A DNA stretch of 64,000 nt from Monomorium pharaonis (Eukaryota; Arthropoda; Insecta; Hymenoptera; Formicidae), in NCBI RefSeq assembly GCF_013373865.1, contig NC_050474.1, forward strand, positions 10,885,670 to 10,949,669, given 5' to 3'. Made by a program: the position numbers and the translations under genes. Shown piece by piece: positions 1 to 11,984 of the stretch (its first letter is position 1; each line of letters opens with the position of its first letter). A model generated the notes under the pieces. The model was given only the letters and a program-made list of their open reading frames with translations, was not told the DNA's origin and ran no database searches.

Positions 1-9
1 TCCCTATCC

Positions 10-13
<4 letters not shown>

Positions 14-44
<31 letters not shown>

Positions 45-50
45 CTCTCT
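14..50. repeat. (CT)n microsatellite
   Basis: A run of CT dinucleotides with one interruption lies at the left edge of the window, directly before the LINE fragment. It has no coding meaning. Confidence 0.9.
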
Positions 51-54
51 TACA

Positions 55-1577
55 GAAGAAGGAATAACTAGCAATATATTAAAAACGGTATTTTGTGTCA
101 TAGAAGAAGAATATTGTGATATAATAAATAAGTCATTGAGTGAGGGTTGTTTCTTGAAAGAGTGGAAACATCCACGATAATTCCAATACCAAAAGTAGAG
201 AAACCTAAGAGGGCAAGTGATTATAGGCCTATTAATATATTACCAATATATGAAAAAGTATTAGAGATAATAGTTAAAAAGCAAATTGAGGTTCTACCTA
301 GAAAGTAATAATATTATAACGGAAACATCAGTCGGGGCTTTAGGAAAAATTACTAGTGTGAAACAGCAATTCAAAACGTTATAGATGAATGGAAATTGAT
401 TATTAGTGAGAGACAAATAGTAGCAGTTATTTTTGTAGATCTTAAACGGCTTTCGAGACAATTGATAGAGGAAGATTACTAGAGAAATTATACCAGTATG
501 GTATTACAAGAACAGTTTCTAGAATGGTTTAGGTCGTACTTAAAAGATAGAATGCAACAAGTTCAATTTAATGATAGATGGTCTAAGATACTGACTACGG
601 AATACGGAGTGCCACAGGGTTCGGTATTGGGTCCATTGTTGTTTATAATATATATGAATGATATTGTTAACGTTTGCTCGGAGGTGTGTAATATAAAAAT
701 GTTTGCGGACGATACCTTGATATATGTAACAGGTGAGAGTAGTGCGGAGGGTAGAGAGGAAATTGAATATTGCATTTAACGTAGTGGAGGAATGGATGAA
801 TATTAATAAACTGAAGATGAATGCGGAGAAAAACAAAATATATGTTAGTTAGAGGTATAAGGAAAGAATTGAGAGGCAATACTATTGTGAGATGTTTGGA
901 TGGAAATGAGATTGAGCGCGTAGAAACAATAAAGTACTTGGGCATAATTATTGATGATTAGACTTAGATTCAGCGGTCACTGTGATTACATGCTAAAGAA
1001 AATAGGGAAGAAAATAAGTTTTTTAAATAGAATAGGTAACTTTATCTCGGCTTACACTAGATGTACGATATACAAGACAATCATAGCGCCTCACTTTGAG
1101 TATTGTGCGACGCTACTAATAGATATGGGAGATACACAGTTAAGTAGGCTCCAAATAGCGCAAAATAGAGCTATGAGAGTCATATTGCAATGTGACAGAC
1201 GTACCAAAGTTAAATGTATGCATCAAGCGCTGCAATTTATGACCATAAGACAAAGGCTGTATTACAATATGTGCATGTTTATTTGTAAGATTTTAAATAA
1301 TATGATGCCGGAGCATTTTAGTAATAGACTTAGAATAGTAGAGGGAGAACGCGATACTAGGCAGACAGGGGATATTGTTATTGAATTTCGAAAAACAAGA
1401 AGCGCGCAAAAAAGTTTATTTTATGAGGGTGTGTTAATGTACAACGCATTACCACCCGAAGTTAAATATTGTAATCGTTTAGAAATGTTTAAACGTATGC
1501 TAAAAGAGTTTGTTTTTAATGATGTAGTATAAAATTGTATATATATGTATTGAAAATAGCTGAGAAAGCTAATAAAA
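55..1577 (+). pseudogene. Non-LTR retrotransposon (LINE) reverse transcriptase, decayed fragment
   Basis: This is the reverse transcriptase part of a LINE ORF2, broken by frameshifts and stops. The 5' third can be read only by changing frames and shows an RT fingers motif (IPIPK followed by DYRPI). Positions 498-779 hold the palm with VPQGSVLGPLLF and the catalytic box FADD. Positions 951-1532 hold a 193-codon open segment typical of the thumb and C-terminal tail of CR1/Jockey-type ORF2 proteins (NALPPEVK near the end). The endonuclease domain and ORF1 are absent, so this is a 5'-truncated copy, as is usual for LINEs. An AATAAA and a short simple-repeat tail follow. Clade assignment is uncertain. 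It is surely non-functional. Confidence 0.88.
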
Positions 1578-1592
1578 GATCAATCAATCAAT

Positions 1593-1596
<4 letters not shown>
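1578..1596 (+). repeat. (ATCA)n tail of the LINE copy
   Basis: Four to five ATCA units follow an AATAAA at the 3' end of the LINE fragment and run straight into a CT microsatellite. Short tandem tails of this kind mark the 3' ends of several non-LTR clades, so this probably marks the end of the element. Confidence 0.7.
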
Positions 1597-1666
<70 letters not shown>

Positions 1667-1978
1667 GTCTCTGTCTCTGTCTCTGTCTCTGTCTCTGTCT
1701 CTGTCTCTGTCTCTGTCTCTGTCTCTGTCTCTGTCTCTGTCTCTGTCTCTGTCTCTGTCTCTGTCTCTGTCTCTGTCTCTGTCTCTGTCTCTGTCTCTGT
1801 CTCTGTCTCTGTCTCTGTCTCTGTCTCTGTCTCTGTCTCTGTCTCTGTCTCTGTCTCTGTCTCTGTCTCTGTCTCTGTCTCTGTCTCTGTCTCTGTCTCT
1901 GTCTCTGTCTCTGTCTCTGTCTCTGTCTCTGTCTCTGTCTCTGTCTCTGTCTCTGTCTCTGTCTCTGTCTCTGTCTGT
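1596..1978. repeat. (CT)n then (CTGTCT)n microsatellite
   Basis: About 65 bp of pure CT repeat passes into some 310 bp of a very regular hexanucleotide, TCTCTG. The transition suggests that one G substitution in the CT tract was amplified as a new unit. The long open frames on both strands (Ser-Val and Arg-Gln repeats) are artefacts of the repeat. Confidence 0.97.
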
Positions 1979-1979
1979 T

Positions 1980-2722
1980 TAAGCTAGGCTTGCTCAATAT
2001 GAATATTATAATGTTAATACTAAATGTGGATAAAATAAAGAAATAATACAACAAAATGAGTGATGTAATGATAATAGCGAAAGCAATTATTTCCACAAAT
2101 AAGGGATAGTAATAAAAAAAGAATGTGCAGATTGTTGTTAAACGAGATATAATATGGATTTTCAGGAAATTGTTCTTACAACTTAAAAAATATTACTGAT
2201 GACAGATAGTTTACTTTCTTATTCTTAGTTTTCAAAATAAAACATGACAATATGCCAGCTTAATATTTATTATCATGGACATGCCTCGAGACACGGAATG
2301 GGCCCACTCACATCTATATAATGTTAAGACAAACACATAAAACCAATTACAAGATTATAGTGGCAGTTAAGTTACAATATTCAGAAGTATAGCAAAAGTA
2401 AGATAGCGTGAAACAATAATACGTACGTGTCAGAGCCAACGATATCTCCTTTGTTTACACATACGCATGGCTTATTAGCTCTGGCCGTGGATATTTCCAG
2501 TTATTCGTAGTCTAATACATTGACGTGCAGTGCGTATGTTATATGCGGAAGAGAGAGAGAGATGCCCTAAGCTTCTACCGGCTTAGCCTTGATGACCTTC
2601 TTCGCCACGTGTTTTCGGCATCCCCCTCGTGGTCGGAAGGATAGAGTCTAAATGTCGTCTGCGTGATCCCTCAGTTGTTGTACATGATGGAGAGTCAAAT
2701 TGTCGTAATATGGCGTTAAGCC
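1980..2722. other. Spacer with no recognised gene
   Basis: AT-rich sequence to about 2400, then sequence of mixed composition. I see no coding exon, RNA gene or element end that I can support. Confidence 0.5.
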
Positions 2723-2801
2723 ATGCGGGTATTCTAAGGCACGAAGCCAAGCGGTTGAGTCATACGGGTATTCTAAGGCACGAAGCCAAGCGGTTGAGTC
2801 A
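2723..2801. repeat. 39-bp tandem duplication
   Basis: A 39-bp unit starting CGGGTATTCTAAGGCACG occurs twice in a row, with only a few differences at the junctions. It lies in a GC-richer block (about 2560-3300) that could be part of an old LTR or transposon. The block has no recognisable coding domain. Confidence 0.8.
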
Positions 2802-3300
2802 AGCGGTTGTTCTATGCAATGCTGTCCAACCATAAGGTCAGACTTCACAGCGTAACGTTCTGGGTGAATAATACCCCACGAGTAAGCGCAGCAATATTGC
2901 GGAATAATTTAGGGGCAGGTATCTGCCAAGCGGTTATGCGTGTTGATATGTGCACTGTCTATAACGAGTATTGTTAGCGATCGGTTAGTCAAGCTATCCC
3001 CTAACACGGGATATTATGCCACAAACCAATTTCGAAGCGACTAGAATTCTTTCACAATGCGACTCGAGAGCTTTCAGCGTGCGTATCCTACTACGTGCGA
3101 CGTACGACTACGCCCTTCTCCCCTCGCGACCGGATTCCGATCTCTCTCGTCCTTTCGACGACGCCCGAGCGTCCCCGATTTGCCCCGAATCCTACCTGTT
3201 CGGGCGAACGATCTCCGATTGCACCGTCAGCCGGTGCTGCCGCCCAAGCTCTTTTCCCTTACCCTAGAACCGATCGCGCTACGCTATCTTTTGATTAAAC
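2802..3300. other. GC-richer block, unassigned, possibly an old LTR or transposon end
   Basis: The composition contrasts with the AT-rich surroundings. Overlapping short open frames at 3016-3298 in three phases have no recognisable domain. The block ends with a TTGATTAAAC stretch and a CT-rich microsatellite. I cannot name it. Confidence 0.35.
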
Positions 3301-3444
3301 ACTGTCTCTGTCTCTGTCTCTCTGTCTCTCTGTCTCTCTGTCTCTCTGTCTCTCTGTCTCTCTCTCTCTCTCTCCCTCCCTCCCTCCCTCCACTCCCCTC
3401 CCCCCTCCCCCCTCCCTCCCTCTCTCCCTCCCTCCCTCCCTCCC

Positions 3445-3507
<63 letters not shown>
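3301..3507. repeat. Compound CT/CTGT/CTCC microsatellite
   Basis: Polypyrimidine tract of CTGT, CT, CCTC and again CT units, about 200 bp. The long frames through it are artefacts. Confidence 0.95.
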
Positions 3508-3509
<2 letters not shown>

Positions 3510-3971
3510 ACGGATAGTTAGCCGCGCTCGCGTTATGCTCATGGCGCGTCGCTCCTACCTGCCTTTTGTATTCGACGCGTGATTCGCAAACTATTTTGGC
3601 TTATAACTCAAAAACTACATTTTAAATCAAATTTTGGTAACGGAAAAATCGTCTTAGAATTGTGTCAAGAATTCGTCATTTTACGGATCTAAAGTTGTTC
3701 TGAATGACCCTGCATAATTATTCTATTAAACACATTTACCGAGGTTTTCCTGACAAGTAACACTATCCAACGGTCAGAAACCGATTCGCCTGAAACTTTG
3801 CAGAGACTTAGTATTGACCAAAACATGTAACCTATAACTGTTTATAGCAGCCCAAAATCATTTTAACAATTATAAATAATAAAAATGAATAATAAAAATG
3901 AATAATTACATAGCGATTTGAAAGCGTGGCTTTCCAGCATTTGGAGTGAGCGTAGTCGTATTCTACCAATC

Positions 3972-4013
3972 AACCGTGCGGAAAAGTCGTGCAGAAATCA
4001 TTTCCGCACGGTT
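3972..4013. repeat. Short inverted repeat (13-bp arms)
   Basis: AACCGTGCGGAAA at 3972-3984 is matched exactly by its reverse complement at 4001-4013. It is probably part of a small degraded MITE in the 3.7-4.1 kb spacer. Confidence 0.7.
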
Positions 4014-4418
4014 ATCCCGCACGATTGATCACTTTGTCACACGTTTTTTTTTTTCATTTTGACACTCGCGTCATACCATAGGCACGTCATCTCTCGACAC
4101 GCATATGGTAACTCTTGTAAAAATTATCGACCATTATCGACATTTTATCGCCATGTATGGTAAACTCTCGACGCTTCGTTGCTTTTGAATGAACTTAACC
4201 CTTAATAAATAACCTGTCAATAATTCGTGTTGCATAAGCATTGTGTCACATCACATCGTATCAAAACAATGAAAGTAGTAGTACAGTGTAGTGGAAATAA
4301 TAAAAATTAAAAAATAATTGTTTTAATTGCAGGGCTCTCCGTAAACTTTCCATCTTCCGCCTTGAACTACTTTTCCTTTACCGTTTATTATGTACATATA
4401 ACAAAAAATAGAATGTGT

Positions 4419-4533
4419 TACTTGTGTGGATCGGCTATTTCCACTCGTGCGGGTGAACACACTCGCTTACGGCTCGTGCGTCAACTCTCCGCACTCGTGG
4501 GAAATAACCGATTTTCCGCACTTGTACACAAAT
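4419..4533. mobile_element. Small palindromic MITE-like remnant
   Basis: The two halves are imperfect inverted repeats, sharing CGGCTATTTCCACTCGTGC on one side and its near reverse complement (GCACTCGTGGGAAATAACCG) on the other, with TTGTGT/ACACAA at the ends. It has no coding capacity. The superfamily is unknown. Confidence 0.5.
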
Positions 4534-6398
4534 GTCAATTTTAGACATCCTATAAGGCAACAGATAAACTGATACAGCACACATATAAGTTTTATTTTTG
4601 AAATATGTCGATAACTTATGATATTATACAATTATATAAATGTTTTCTTATCGACGATAGTAGAACATTTTTATAATTGTATGATGTCATAAATTGTCTA
4701 TAGATTTTGAAAGTAAAACTTGTATGTAGTATCAGCTTATATCTGATGCCTCATTTATGTTGTCTAAAAAGATCATATATTTATAATTTTCTAATTGCCG
4801 AAATTTATTATTTCTTTTTTTTACTGTTTTACTCAGAGAAGGTCAATATATTCTTATGCAAGAAACTTTACCAAAACTTATTTTTTATTGATAAAAATAA
4901 TTATAGAAAATTCTTTATTTTTGGCATAGCAGATTCAACTTTTTATGTAACTTAAACTGAATAAGTTTTGCATCAAAATAAGTATTGAATTATTAATATT
5001 TTTATTTGTTATTTGACTTTTACAGATATTTAATCTCCAAAATAATCCATTTTCTTCTAAAAATCTATTCTCATCAGAAAGAAGTATGTGCAAAATATAT
5101 TATAAACGATATATGTATAATAATATCTATAGTAATTGGGCTAACATTTTATATAATATTTTTTAAGAAGACTATTGTATACGGGAGCTTGATTTCGATT
5201 CAGTATACTCGAGAGACAAGAAACGTATTATGTAATCGGTTATATTTTGTTGTATCGTGAACAGGGTACTTGCTTTCACGCACGTATGTCGTAGTTGTGG
5301 TGATCAACAAAAGACAAGAGAGAGGAGAAACGCATTTTTTAACAATACATTATCACAGCGCTCTGATTTGTCAGACACTCACACTAAATACCCGCACATT
5401 TTTAAAGTAAAGATTCTCTTTCAACATTCTCCCTGCTAAAGAAAATACATTTTGTATCAAGGTGCTAGTGAGATATAATACGTTATAATAAAAAAAAACT
5501 GTAATTCTACTTATAAGTAATGTCATAATCTTGGAGATGCATGAGCAATTTTTGTTAACGTTTAGGTCTTATAAATTTTGGTGTTTTTATAATTGATTCT
5601 TTTGTTTTTGCTGGTGAATCTACGAGTAGAGGCACTGATCTTTCCATATTAGTTCAAAACTAATGTGGGTTTTGTGTTGATTGGTTTCGTACACGCAGAA
5701 AAAGAGTTGAAACAAACATTTGATTTGGTTGTTATTTCCATTTTAATCGATAAAATTTTCTAATGTTGTTTAAAGAAGGATAAATTTATTTTTCAGCACA
5801 TGATAATAGCTTCTTTTAAAATTTATGACAGTTTATGACATTTAAGACTATCATCAAAAAAATATTTTTTATTAAAAATAATCATTATTTATTAAAAAAA
5901 ATAAATTTAGTAATTGCTTCTTTAAGCATTAGAACTGATATTTTTTTGTACACATGTATGTACACGTACACACATACTTTTTGTCGTTAGAAAATTTTAT
6001 TTTCATTAAAAAAGGTAAGGAACTGTCATAACTCAAAGGGAGAATCCAGCTTTACGCGTCGCTTGTGCGTTGCCGCTTGTTGCAACAACTCTCCCCGCGC
6101 GCCTAGCAATCTCAAGGTTCAAGCGCTAGGGAGGGGCGGCCACCGCGGTCGGGCGCTCGGCGTGCTTACATTTGCCGATAGGCCGGGCTAATACAGAAAA
6201 TTTTACAAGTCTATAACTCGTTAACTATTGCGAAAATGGAAAAACGATAAGGACTTTATGTTCAGCTTAATGCGCTCTACCTGCTTATAAAAATTGCATA
6301 AATATTTACCAAACACCCTGTATATATTGCCATATTCGAACAAAATAGAGTTATGTATTTTAAACAAGATAAGCTGTAAATAGAATGGCCATAGATGT
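4534..6398. other. AT-rich spacer with no recognised gene
   Basis: Mostly AT-rich sequence. Short open frames at 4707-4955 and 5006-5260 encode low-complexity hydrophobic strings with no recognisable family. A GC-rich patch at 6060-6180 and an ACACCCTGTATA stretch near 6310 look like pieces of small DNA transposons. I support no gene here. Confidence 0.5.
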
Positions 6399-6979
6399 TG
6401 TTGTGAGCGTTTGCTCGTTTTGGGAATTCTTTCCCGTCGGTAGTTGGGATCGTTCTGCCTGAAGGGTTGGGACCCAAAGGGTGATGGTTCGGCTTGGTGT
6501 ATAAGAAAAGGAAGACGTTTCTTACGTGCTTGTTCGTTGTCTTTATTTCTGTTTCTTGCGCTTACAATCAGCTGTGATGGTGTTAGGTATCACTCGCGAT
6601 AAGGTGTATAGTACGCGACGCGGCTCGGACGTTGTTATGTTTTCTCTCTCCGCTCGGTCACGGCGTGGTCGCGTTTATATATTATGATATGTGGCACAAT
6701 TTCGGGGGCCAGTGACCGGGCGTCGATAGCTTCCGCGAGGCTAAGCGTTTCGACATCGGAACGCGGTAGCCTTGCGGTTTGATTTTGCAGCGTAGGGCCT
6801 ATTTCTAGGGCGATACGAACTGCTTCCGAGTGCGCTGTTGTAATCTCACGGAAGTTACTCGGGACTTCCGTGAGCGCGGCGGATTCTTGTGCGTCTTTCG
6901 AAAGAGGTGCTTCTTGCAACGTCTTTCGAAAGATGCGTGTCGCAATTTTAATAGATATAGTTGTAATCGGCTTACAACA
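6399..6979 (-). repeat. Gypsy 3' LTR
   Basis: 581 bp, TGTTGTGAGCG to GGCTTACAACA as written on the + strand. Nearly identical to the LTR at 12160-12740; the one difference I see is at 6779 (C here, T in the other copy). Confidence 0.92.
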
Positions 6980-6993
6980 TCCCTCCCCCGTTA
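6980..6993 (-). other. Polypurine tract
   Basis: On the - strand the bases TAACGGGGGAGGGA lie directly against the 3' LTR. This is the expected place and composition for the plus-strand primer of an LTR retrotransposon. Confidence 0.8.
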
Positions 6994-7023
6994 GATAAGA
7001 AAACGAGGGTGCGATGTTTTCGC

Positions 7024-7206
7024 TTACAACTTTGTTCTCAGATGACAACCTGCTTTGTTAGGCCTTGGTGGTTTGCTAGTTTGTTTTGTATATATCATGT
7101 AAATCATGATGGCTATTATGATTAAAGCGGTAACGCCGCTGGTTGTCATTTTCGACGAAAAAAAAAAAAGACTCTTGGTTAATTTTTGGTTTTTTTTTAC
7201 ATGCAC
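7024..7206 (-). CDS. Small membrane-anchor ORF, possible relic of an env-type tail
   Basis: A 60-codon frame between the integrase end and the 3' LTR. Its middle is a strongly hydrophobic segment (VTALIIIAIMIYMIY) followed by a basic, proline-containing tail. A membrane anchor plus short cytoplasmic tail just before the polypurine tract is where an envelope gene ends in insect errantivirus-like Gypsy elements. No ectodomain is present between 7207 and 7623, so at most it is a remnant. It could equally be chance coding in low-complexity sequence. Confidence 0.3.
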   Translation of the reverse strand: MHVKKNQKLTKSLFFFSSKMTTSGVTALIIIAIMIYMIYTKQTSKPPRPNKAGCHLRTKL

Positions 7207-7623
7207 CCAAGAGTCTTTAGTTGTTTTTTTTTTTTTTTTTTCTCAGATTACACGCTCGCTTGGGAGATGATTCGTGTTACAATATTTGTTGTGGTTATGT
7301 ATATACATATATTGCTTTTGTATCTATCTTATTTATTACATTTGTTTTGCAGACGATAAAGTATTTTTATAATTCGCAATAGCGCTGGTACTTATTAGTG
7401 CTAACTATTCGAGAATCTCAGTCGCGTCTTGCAGTAAGTCGTTTTGTTAAGGCGTTTGTCAACTTCGTCTGTTGTGTATGGATGTTTGGTTTTGGATTTT
7501 GTTTGTGATTTTTTTTTTTTGTGTGTAAGTTTTATTAGTGTACCATTTTGTTGTGTTCTTTCTTTGGATTATTTTGGGATTATACTTGAATCTTTGCTTG
7601 GATCTGCTGCTTGGTGAGTCCTT

Positions 7624-10600
7624 TTACTTCTCTATAAATAACTTTAACCGGTTCGCGTGTACGCGTAAAGTCTTTCGTCCCATTTTTATTGTATAGTTGA
7701 CGTCATTATTTTTCTCAATTATTTTGTACGGTCCGATCCATTTTGCGTCTAACTTTTTTGATCGGCCGCGTCTTACGGTTTCGTCGAAGAGTAGAACTTT
7801 TTCTCCGACCTTAAAAATTGCTGGCTTTGATTTTTTATTGTATTGCTTTTTCGCCTTTTGTTTTTCTTCTTGTGCCTTTTTTTTTGCTATTCTGCTTGAG
7901 GCTCGCAATTTTTCTCGTAGCTCCTGCGCATAGTCGTCGTAGGAATATGTCAGTCTAGGCGGTTGGTTTAGGGCTGTAGGTAAAGTCGCTCTATGTCCAT
8001 ATATCAGTTCAAAGGGGGTGAGCCCGGTTACAGTATGTGGTGTTGTATTGTACGTGAACATAGCGTACGGTAGCCACTCGTCCCAATCTGTTTGATCGGT
8101 ATTTATGTAGTGACGCAAATATTCTGCCAGAGTCCGGTGTGATCTTTCCACTGTTCCGTTGCTCTCTGGGTGATATGCAGTAGTTTGCATTTTTTCGATC
8201 TTCAGCAATTTGCATACGTTCTTGAAAATTTCACTTGTAAAATTCGTACCTTGGTCTGTGAGTAGTTTCTCTGGTATTCCGTGTTCAAAAATTATTTTAG
8301 TGGCAAATGCTCGTGCCACTGTATTCGCATCCTGACTTTCTATCGGGATCGCCTTGCTGAATTTCGTAAGAATATCTTGGAAGGTCAAGATATATTTATT
8401 TCCTGTGGTCGTTATTGTTAATGGTCCCACAATATCCATAGCGCATTTTTCAAATGGTTTTTTGGGGGTATCCGTTATCACCATAGGCATCTTTGTTTTT
8501 GCTTTTAATTTGTTTTTCTGACAGTGTTCACATTTTGCGATGTAGTCTTCCACATCTTTCGTGATTCCTCGCCAATTATGGTCCAATCGTATCCTTTTTA
8601 GCGTACGTGCGATTCCTTGATGCCCTCCTAGAGGAGCGTCGTGATATTCATATAATATCTGTTCCTTTTCTTTTTCCGTGTATTTCCGGTTTGTTGTTTC
8701 TACTTCCGTTTTTTGTTTTTCGGGCAGTCTGTATGGTCGTACATTCACGCTCGCAGATTCTGTCCTGGTGTGTATCTCGTGTTCCACGAGAGTTGTGTAT
8801 GTGAGCTTATCTCCTTCTAGATAGAAGACGTCGCTGAACTCTTCGCATAGTGCTTGGATCGCTTTCTTTTCCTCTTCGTTTAAATGTTTTAACTGAAGTA
8901 GTTTAATTATGCGCTCTGCGCGAGGTATCGGTATCTCATGTTTCCATGCATCTCGGATTACGTTCGCCGTGTGGGTATCCGGTGCGTTGTTTATATTTAT
9001 TTTTTCAATTTCGACACGAGGTAATTGTAGGTCGACCTTTTTGTCGTTTGTATTTATGATACTTATTGGGCACGTGTGATTTTCGGGTTCTACTAGGCAG
9101 CTTCCTAAGAATACTCCCGGTGCCATCTCCTCGGAGTTGATGACTCCTAGGGTGTTTACACTCGCTGTGACTTGCACTATCGTCTCGCTCCGTGGCTGCA
9201 GAGTGACTCGGCGGTACGGGTACAGCTTGAATTTGGTGTCGCCTAATCTTACTGTTTTAGTCCCATAGTTGCATGTGACATTATTTTTTCTTGTAAAATC
9301 AGCTCCTAGTATGCCCTCATATTCTATTGGGGCATCGTCTCGTATGACGTACATTGGATGCTTGATTTTTTTGTCGTGCATTACCACGTTCACGGACGTT
9401 CTTCCTAGTGTCATAATAGAATGCCCGGTTATTCCGGTCAATTTGATGTGTTCATCACGGATTTTGGTTTGTCCCTTCAATGTTTTTAATTTTATTAATG
9501 ACACGGTTGAGCCGGTGTCAAACAGGAACTCAATCTTGCCCCGCTCTGCTTCGCGTACGGGCAGTGTAATCATGTCGAGGCCAGTGTCGCTGCCCCGTGC
9601 ATGCTTCACGTGTGTCACACGATACGCATCAGCTGTGCGCGAGGAGCTTGCGTCATCGCTCGAGCTCTCGTCGCTGCTCGCTGTCTCGGCATGCTTAATC
9701 ATTCTTATTTCCTTGCTCGCTCGCTTGCCGTTTTCTATCCTTTTCATAGTTTTAGGCTTATCGCTCCGGCGGTCATCGTCCTTTTTCTTGGGTCGACCGT
9801 GAAGGGACCAACACTCTTTTCGGGTGTGGCCTGCCCTTTTGCAATGGTCACAGTATAGTTCCACTGTGTTTACGCGAGGCCGTCCCTCCGGTCGCGGTAA
9901 CTCGAACCGGTTAGCGTATCGGCTGCTGCGGCATTCTCGCCCGTCATGCCCATTCTTGCCGCACTTTCCGCATCGCAGAATATTTCGTGCGTACTTGGAG
10001 ACGGTGCGAGGGTCTTCCTTCCGATTTCGGTTAGGTTCCCTTACTTTTTCTTCGGCACTGGCGCCGGATATCGCGTCCTGCAGCGTTCTGTATCGCTGGG
10101 CGCGTACCAGGAGTTTGATGTCTTCATGCAAACCGATCTGGTAGTTATACAGGGCCTGTTCCTTAATATTATCCAGGATGGCTCGCTGTTGTTCGATAGT
10201 GTGGTTCTTGCCCTCCTCCATGGACTCATATAGTTCCATGGCGAGCAGGTCCACTCGCCGTCCGAATTCCTGCGCGCTTTCCGCGGGTTTCTGCTTGAGC
10301 GAGTTAAACTCTTGTTGCAGATGTGCGGTGCTCCGTTTGGAAAGGTACTCATTTTCGAGCTCTCTTTTCAATTGTTCGAAGCTGTATACATCGCGCGTGT
10401 AGAAGTCCATCATTGCCTTACCTTTAAATTTCGTGCATAGGATGGCTTCTAGCAGGGTATGTTCGTCGGCTGGGTGTATGTTTTTCATCGCGTATGTACC
10501 GGCGCTAATAAATTCGCGGACGCGGTTTCGCTGTGTGCCGTCGATGTCCGGTATTATATTTCGCGCTTCTTTCATACTCAAAAAATTTACTGTCGATCCG

Positions 10601-11016
10601 CGCTGATTTCTAATGTCGTTATTCGATCGTCCGTACGACAAATCTAAGGCGTGATCGTGAAAATTTTGGGGTCTCAGGGGTGCTTCCGTCCTTCTCTGAT
10701 AACCCGGATCTCTTCTACTTAGACCTAATTGAAATTTCAGGTCGCGTAGTTCATGCATAACATCATGCAATAACATTGTTTCTCGTGGCGGGCGGTTCGG
10801 ATTTATCCTCTGTGCCGGTCGTTCTTCTGCATGGTCATTTTCCTCATGCAGAGAATTATGAAGTCGCAATATTTCTGCTTCGACTTCATTTCGTGGTATA
10901 TTTCCGGACGCTTCGGCGGGAGAGTGAGCCATTGTCGTGGGACTGGATGTCAGTCGATTGTCGGTCCGATTTTGTCCGTTTAAGTCACGCGTCGTATTAG
11001 GTTCGGCGCTTATCAA
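7624..11016 (-). CDS. Gag-protease-integrase polyprotein of a Gypsy element (no RT or RNase H)
   Basis: 1130 codons, uninterrupted. Residues about 60-330 are a Gypsy-type Gag. A zinc knuckle CGKCGKNGHDGREC lies near 347-361 and a second C2HC-like motif near 390. The aspartic protease motif LFDTGSTVSLIK is near 495. Sequence that normally leads into the reverse transcriptase (NVRPYRLPEKQKTEVET, near 755-770) passes directly into the integrase zinc-binding domain (HHCC, about 790-840). The catalytic core follows with its three acidic residues in MDIVG, TDQGTNF and NGTVERS, then a C-terminal chromatin/DNA-binding-like domain ending KLFIEK. Some 400-500 residues of RT and RNase H expected for the family are absent, and the junction keeps the frame. 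The start is the first ATG of the frame. Antisense open frames across the same span are shadows. Confidence 0.9.
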   Translation of the reverse strand: MISAEPNTTRDLNGQNRTDNRLTSSPTTMAHSPAEASGNIPRNEVEAEILRLHNSLHEENDHAEERPAQRINPNRPPRETMLLHDVMHELRDLKFQLGLSRRDPGYQRRTEAPLRPQNFHDHALDLSYGRSNNDIRNQRGSTVNFLSMKEARNIIPDIDGTQRNRVREFISAGTYAMKNIHPADEHTLLEAILCTKFKGKAMMDFYTRDVYSFEQLKRELENEYLSKRSTAHLQQEFNSLKQKPAESAQEFGRRVDLLAMELYESMEEGKNHTIEQQRAILDNIKEQALYNYQIGLHEDIKLLVRAQRYRTLQDAISGASAEEKVREPNRNRKEDPRTVSKYARNILRCGKCGKNGHDGRECRSSRYANRFELPRPEGRPRVNTVELYCDHCKRAGHTRKECWSLHGRPKKKDDDRRSDKPKTMKRIENGKRASKEIRMIKHAETASSDESSSDDASSSRTADAYRVTHVKHARGSDTGLDMITLPVREAERGKIEFLFDTGSTVSLIKLKTLKGQTKIRDEHIKLTGITGHSIMTLGRTSVNVVMHDKKIKHPMYVIRDDAPIEYEGILGADFTRKNNVTCNYGTKTVRLGDTKFKLYPYRRVTLQPRSETIVQVTASVNTLGVINSEEMAPGVFLGSCLVEPENHTCPISIINTNDKKVDLQLPRVEIEKININNAPDTHTANVIRDAWKHEIPIPRAERIIKLLQLKHLNEEEKKAIQALCEEFSDVFYLEGDKLTYTTLVEHEIHTRTESASVNVRPYRLPEKQKTEVETTNRKYTEKEKEQILYEYHDAPLGGHQGIARTLKRIRLDHNWRGITKDVEDYIAKCEHCQKNKLKAKTKMPMVITDTPKKPFEKCAMDIVGPLTITTTGNKYILTFQDILTKFSKAIPIESQDANTVARAFATKIIFEHGIPEKLLTDQGTNFTSEIFKNVCKLLKIEKMQTTAYHPESNGTVERSHRTLAEYLRHYINTDQTDWDEWLPYAMFTYNTTPHTVTGLTPFELIYGHRATLPTALNQPPRLTYSYDDYAQELREKLRASSRIAKKKAQEEKQKAKKQYNKKSKPAIFKVGEKVLLFDETVRRGRSKKLDAKWIGPYKIIEKNNDVNYTIKMGRKTLRVHANRLKLFIEK

Positions 11017-11984
11017 ACTAAACTCGCGTGCGTCCGCTGTGGTTCCCCGTTCGGTGACGACGTGTGTTCCGCGGTCGCCTACAACACGTAGCGCGTGTTG
11101 CGTCGCGTCTCGTATATCGCGTAACGCGGTTTCCGCTATGCCTACTGCCTCGTGTTCTGGAGATTCTATTATTTCTCCCGAGGGCTGCTGGCCTTCGTTT
11201 CACGGGCTGTCTCCGTTTTGGGACATTAATTATTTGTTTGAATTATTCGAGACAGTGTGCAGCTCGCATGCTGTATGTCTCGCGGTCGTCTCCCGAGTAT
11301 TATCGGTGGAGTCGGATTACGCACGGCTAAGCGTCTTATCGCGGTCGTGTGTGTACGTGCTAGAGCGTTGTACTCGAATCAAAGTTTTATTCGCTGATAC
11401 TGTACTATTGATTGGCGCGTATATAGAATGAAATCTCTTTTTTTTTTTCTTCTTTTGACAGGCGTTTTCTTTTGCGGTTAAACTTCGCGTTGCCTCGTTT
11501 TTTCGCGCGGTGTCAATTTTCTGCTGAATTATTATTTCTCGATCGCGTTGCCCTTCGCACGGGACATTACAAAGAGTGCGCAAATATTTGTTACAATTCT
11601 GACTTACATTAGTAGAACGGCGCGCATGGCGGTTGTCGTAGGTCAGCTCGCTGGATGGACTGGCGCGTACGGCGTTGTAGTAGGATGTGTTGCTTTTCCT
11701 CGTAGTCTACAGTTGTCTAGTCGTCGCCTCTTGTTATGGTCCACCTCTCGTTGGCTAGTCGGCCGTTCCGTTCCCCGGCAGGGAAGCTCGTTCTTCAAGG
11801 ACACTTAGCACCGTGTAGTGACGCGTTGGCACAGATCTTTGCACTCGCGCACTGAATAACACGATGGTGCTGTCTCAGCTCGTCTTACTGTCGGCTGGTC
11901 TTCTTCTCGCAGGATTGTGCTTCCTTCGAGTTTTTTGGATTTGCTGGTCCTTTGTTAGTTTCAGCTTCTTCTATCCGTTTTTTT

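Noticed and set aside
1535..2096. 150-170 codon open frames on both strands (Ser-Val and Arg-Gln repeats)
   Set aside because: They are translations of a CT/CTGTCT microsatellite.
3016..3298. Three overlapping + strand frames
   Set aside because: They overlap in three phases with no domain and end in a microsatellite.
9269..11431. Several + strand frames of 60-177 codons
   Set aside because: They are antisense shadows of the 1130-codon Gypsy ORF and have no domain of their own.
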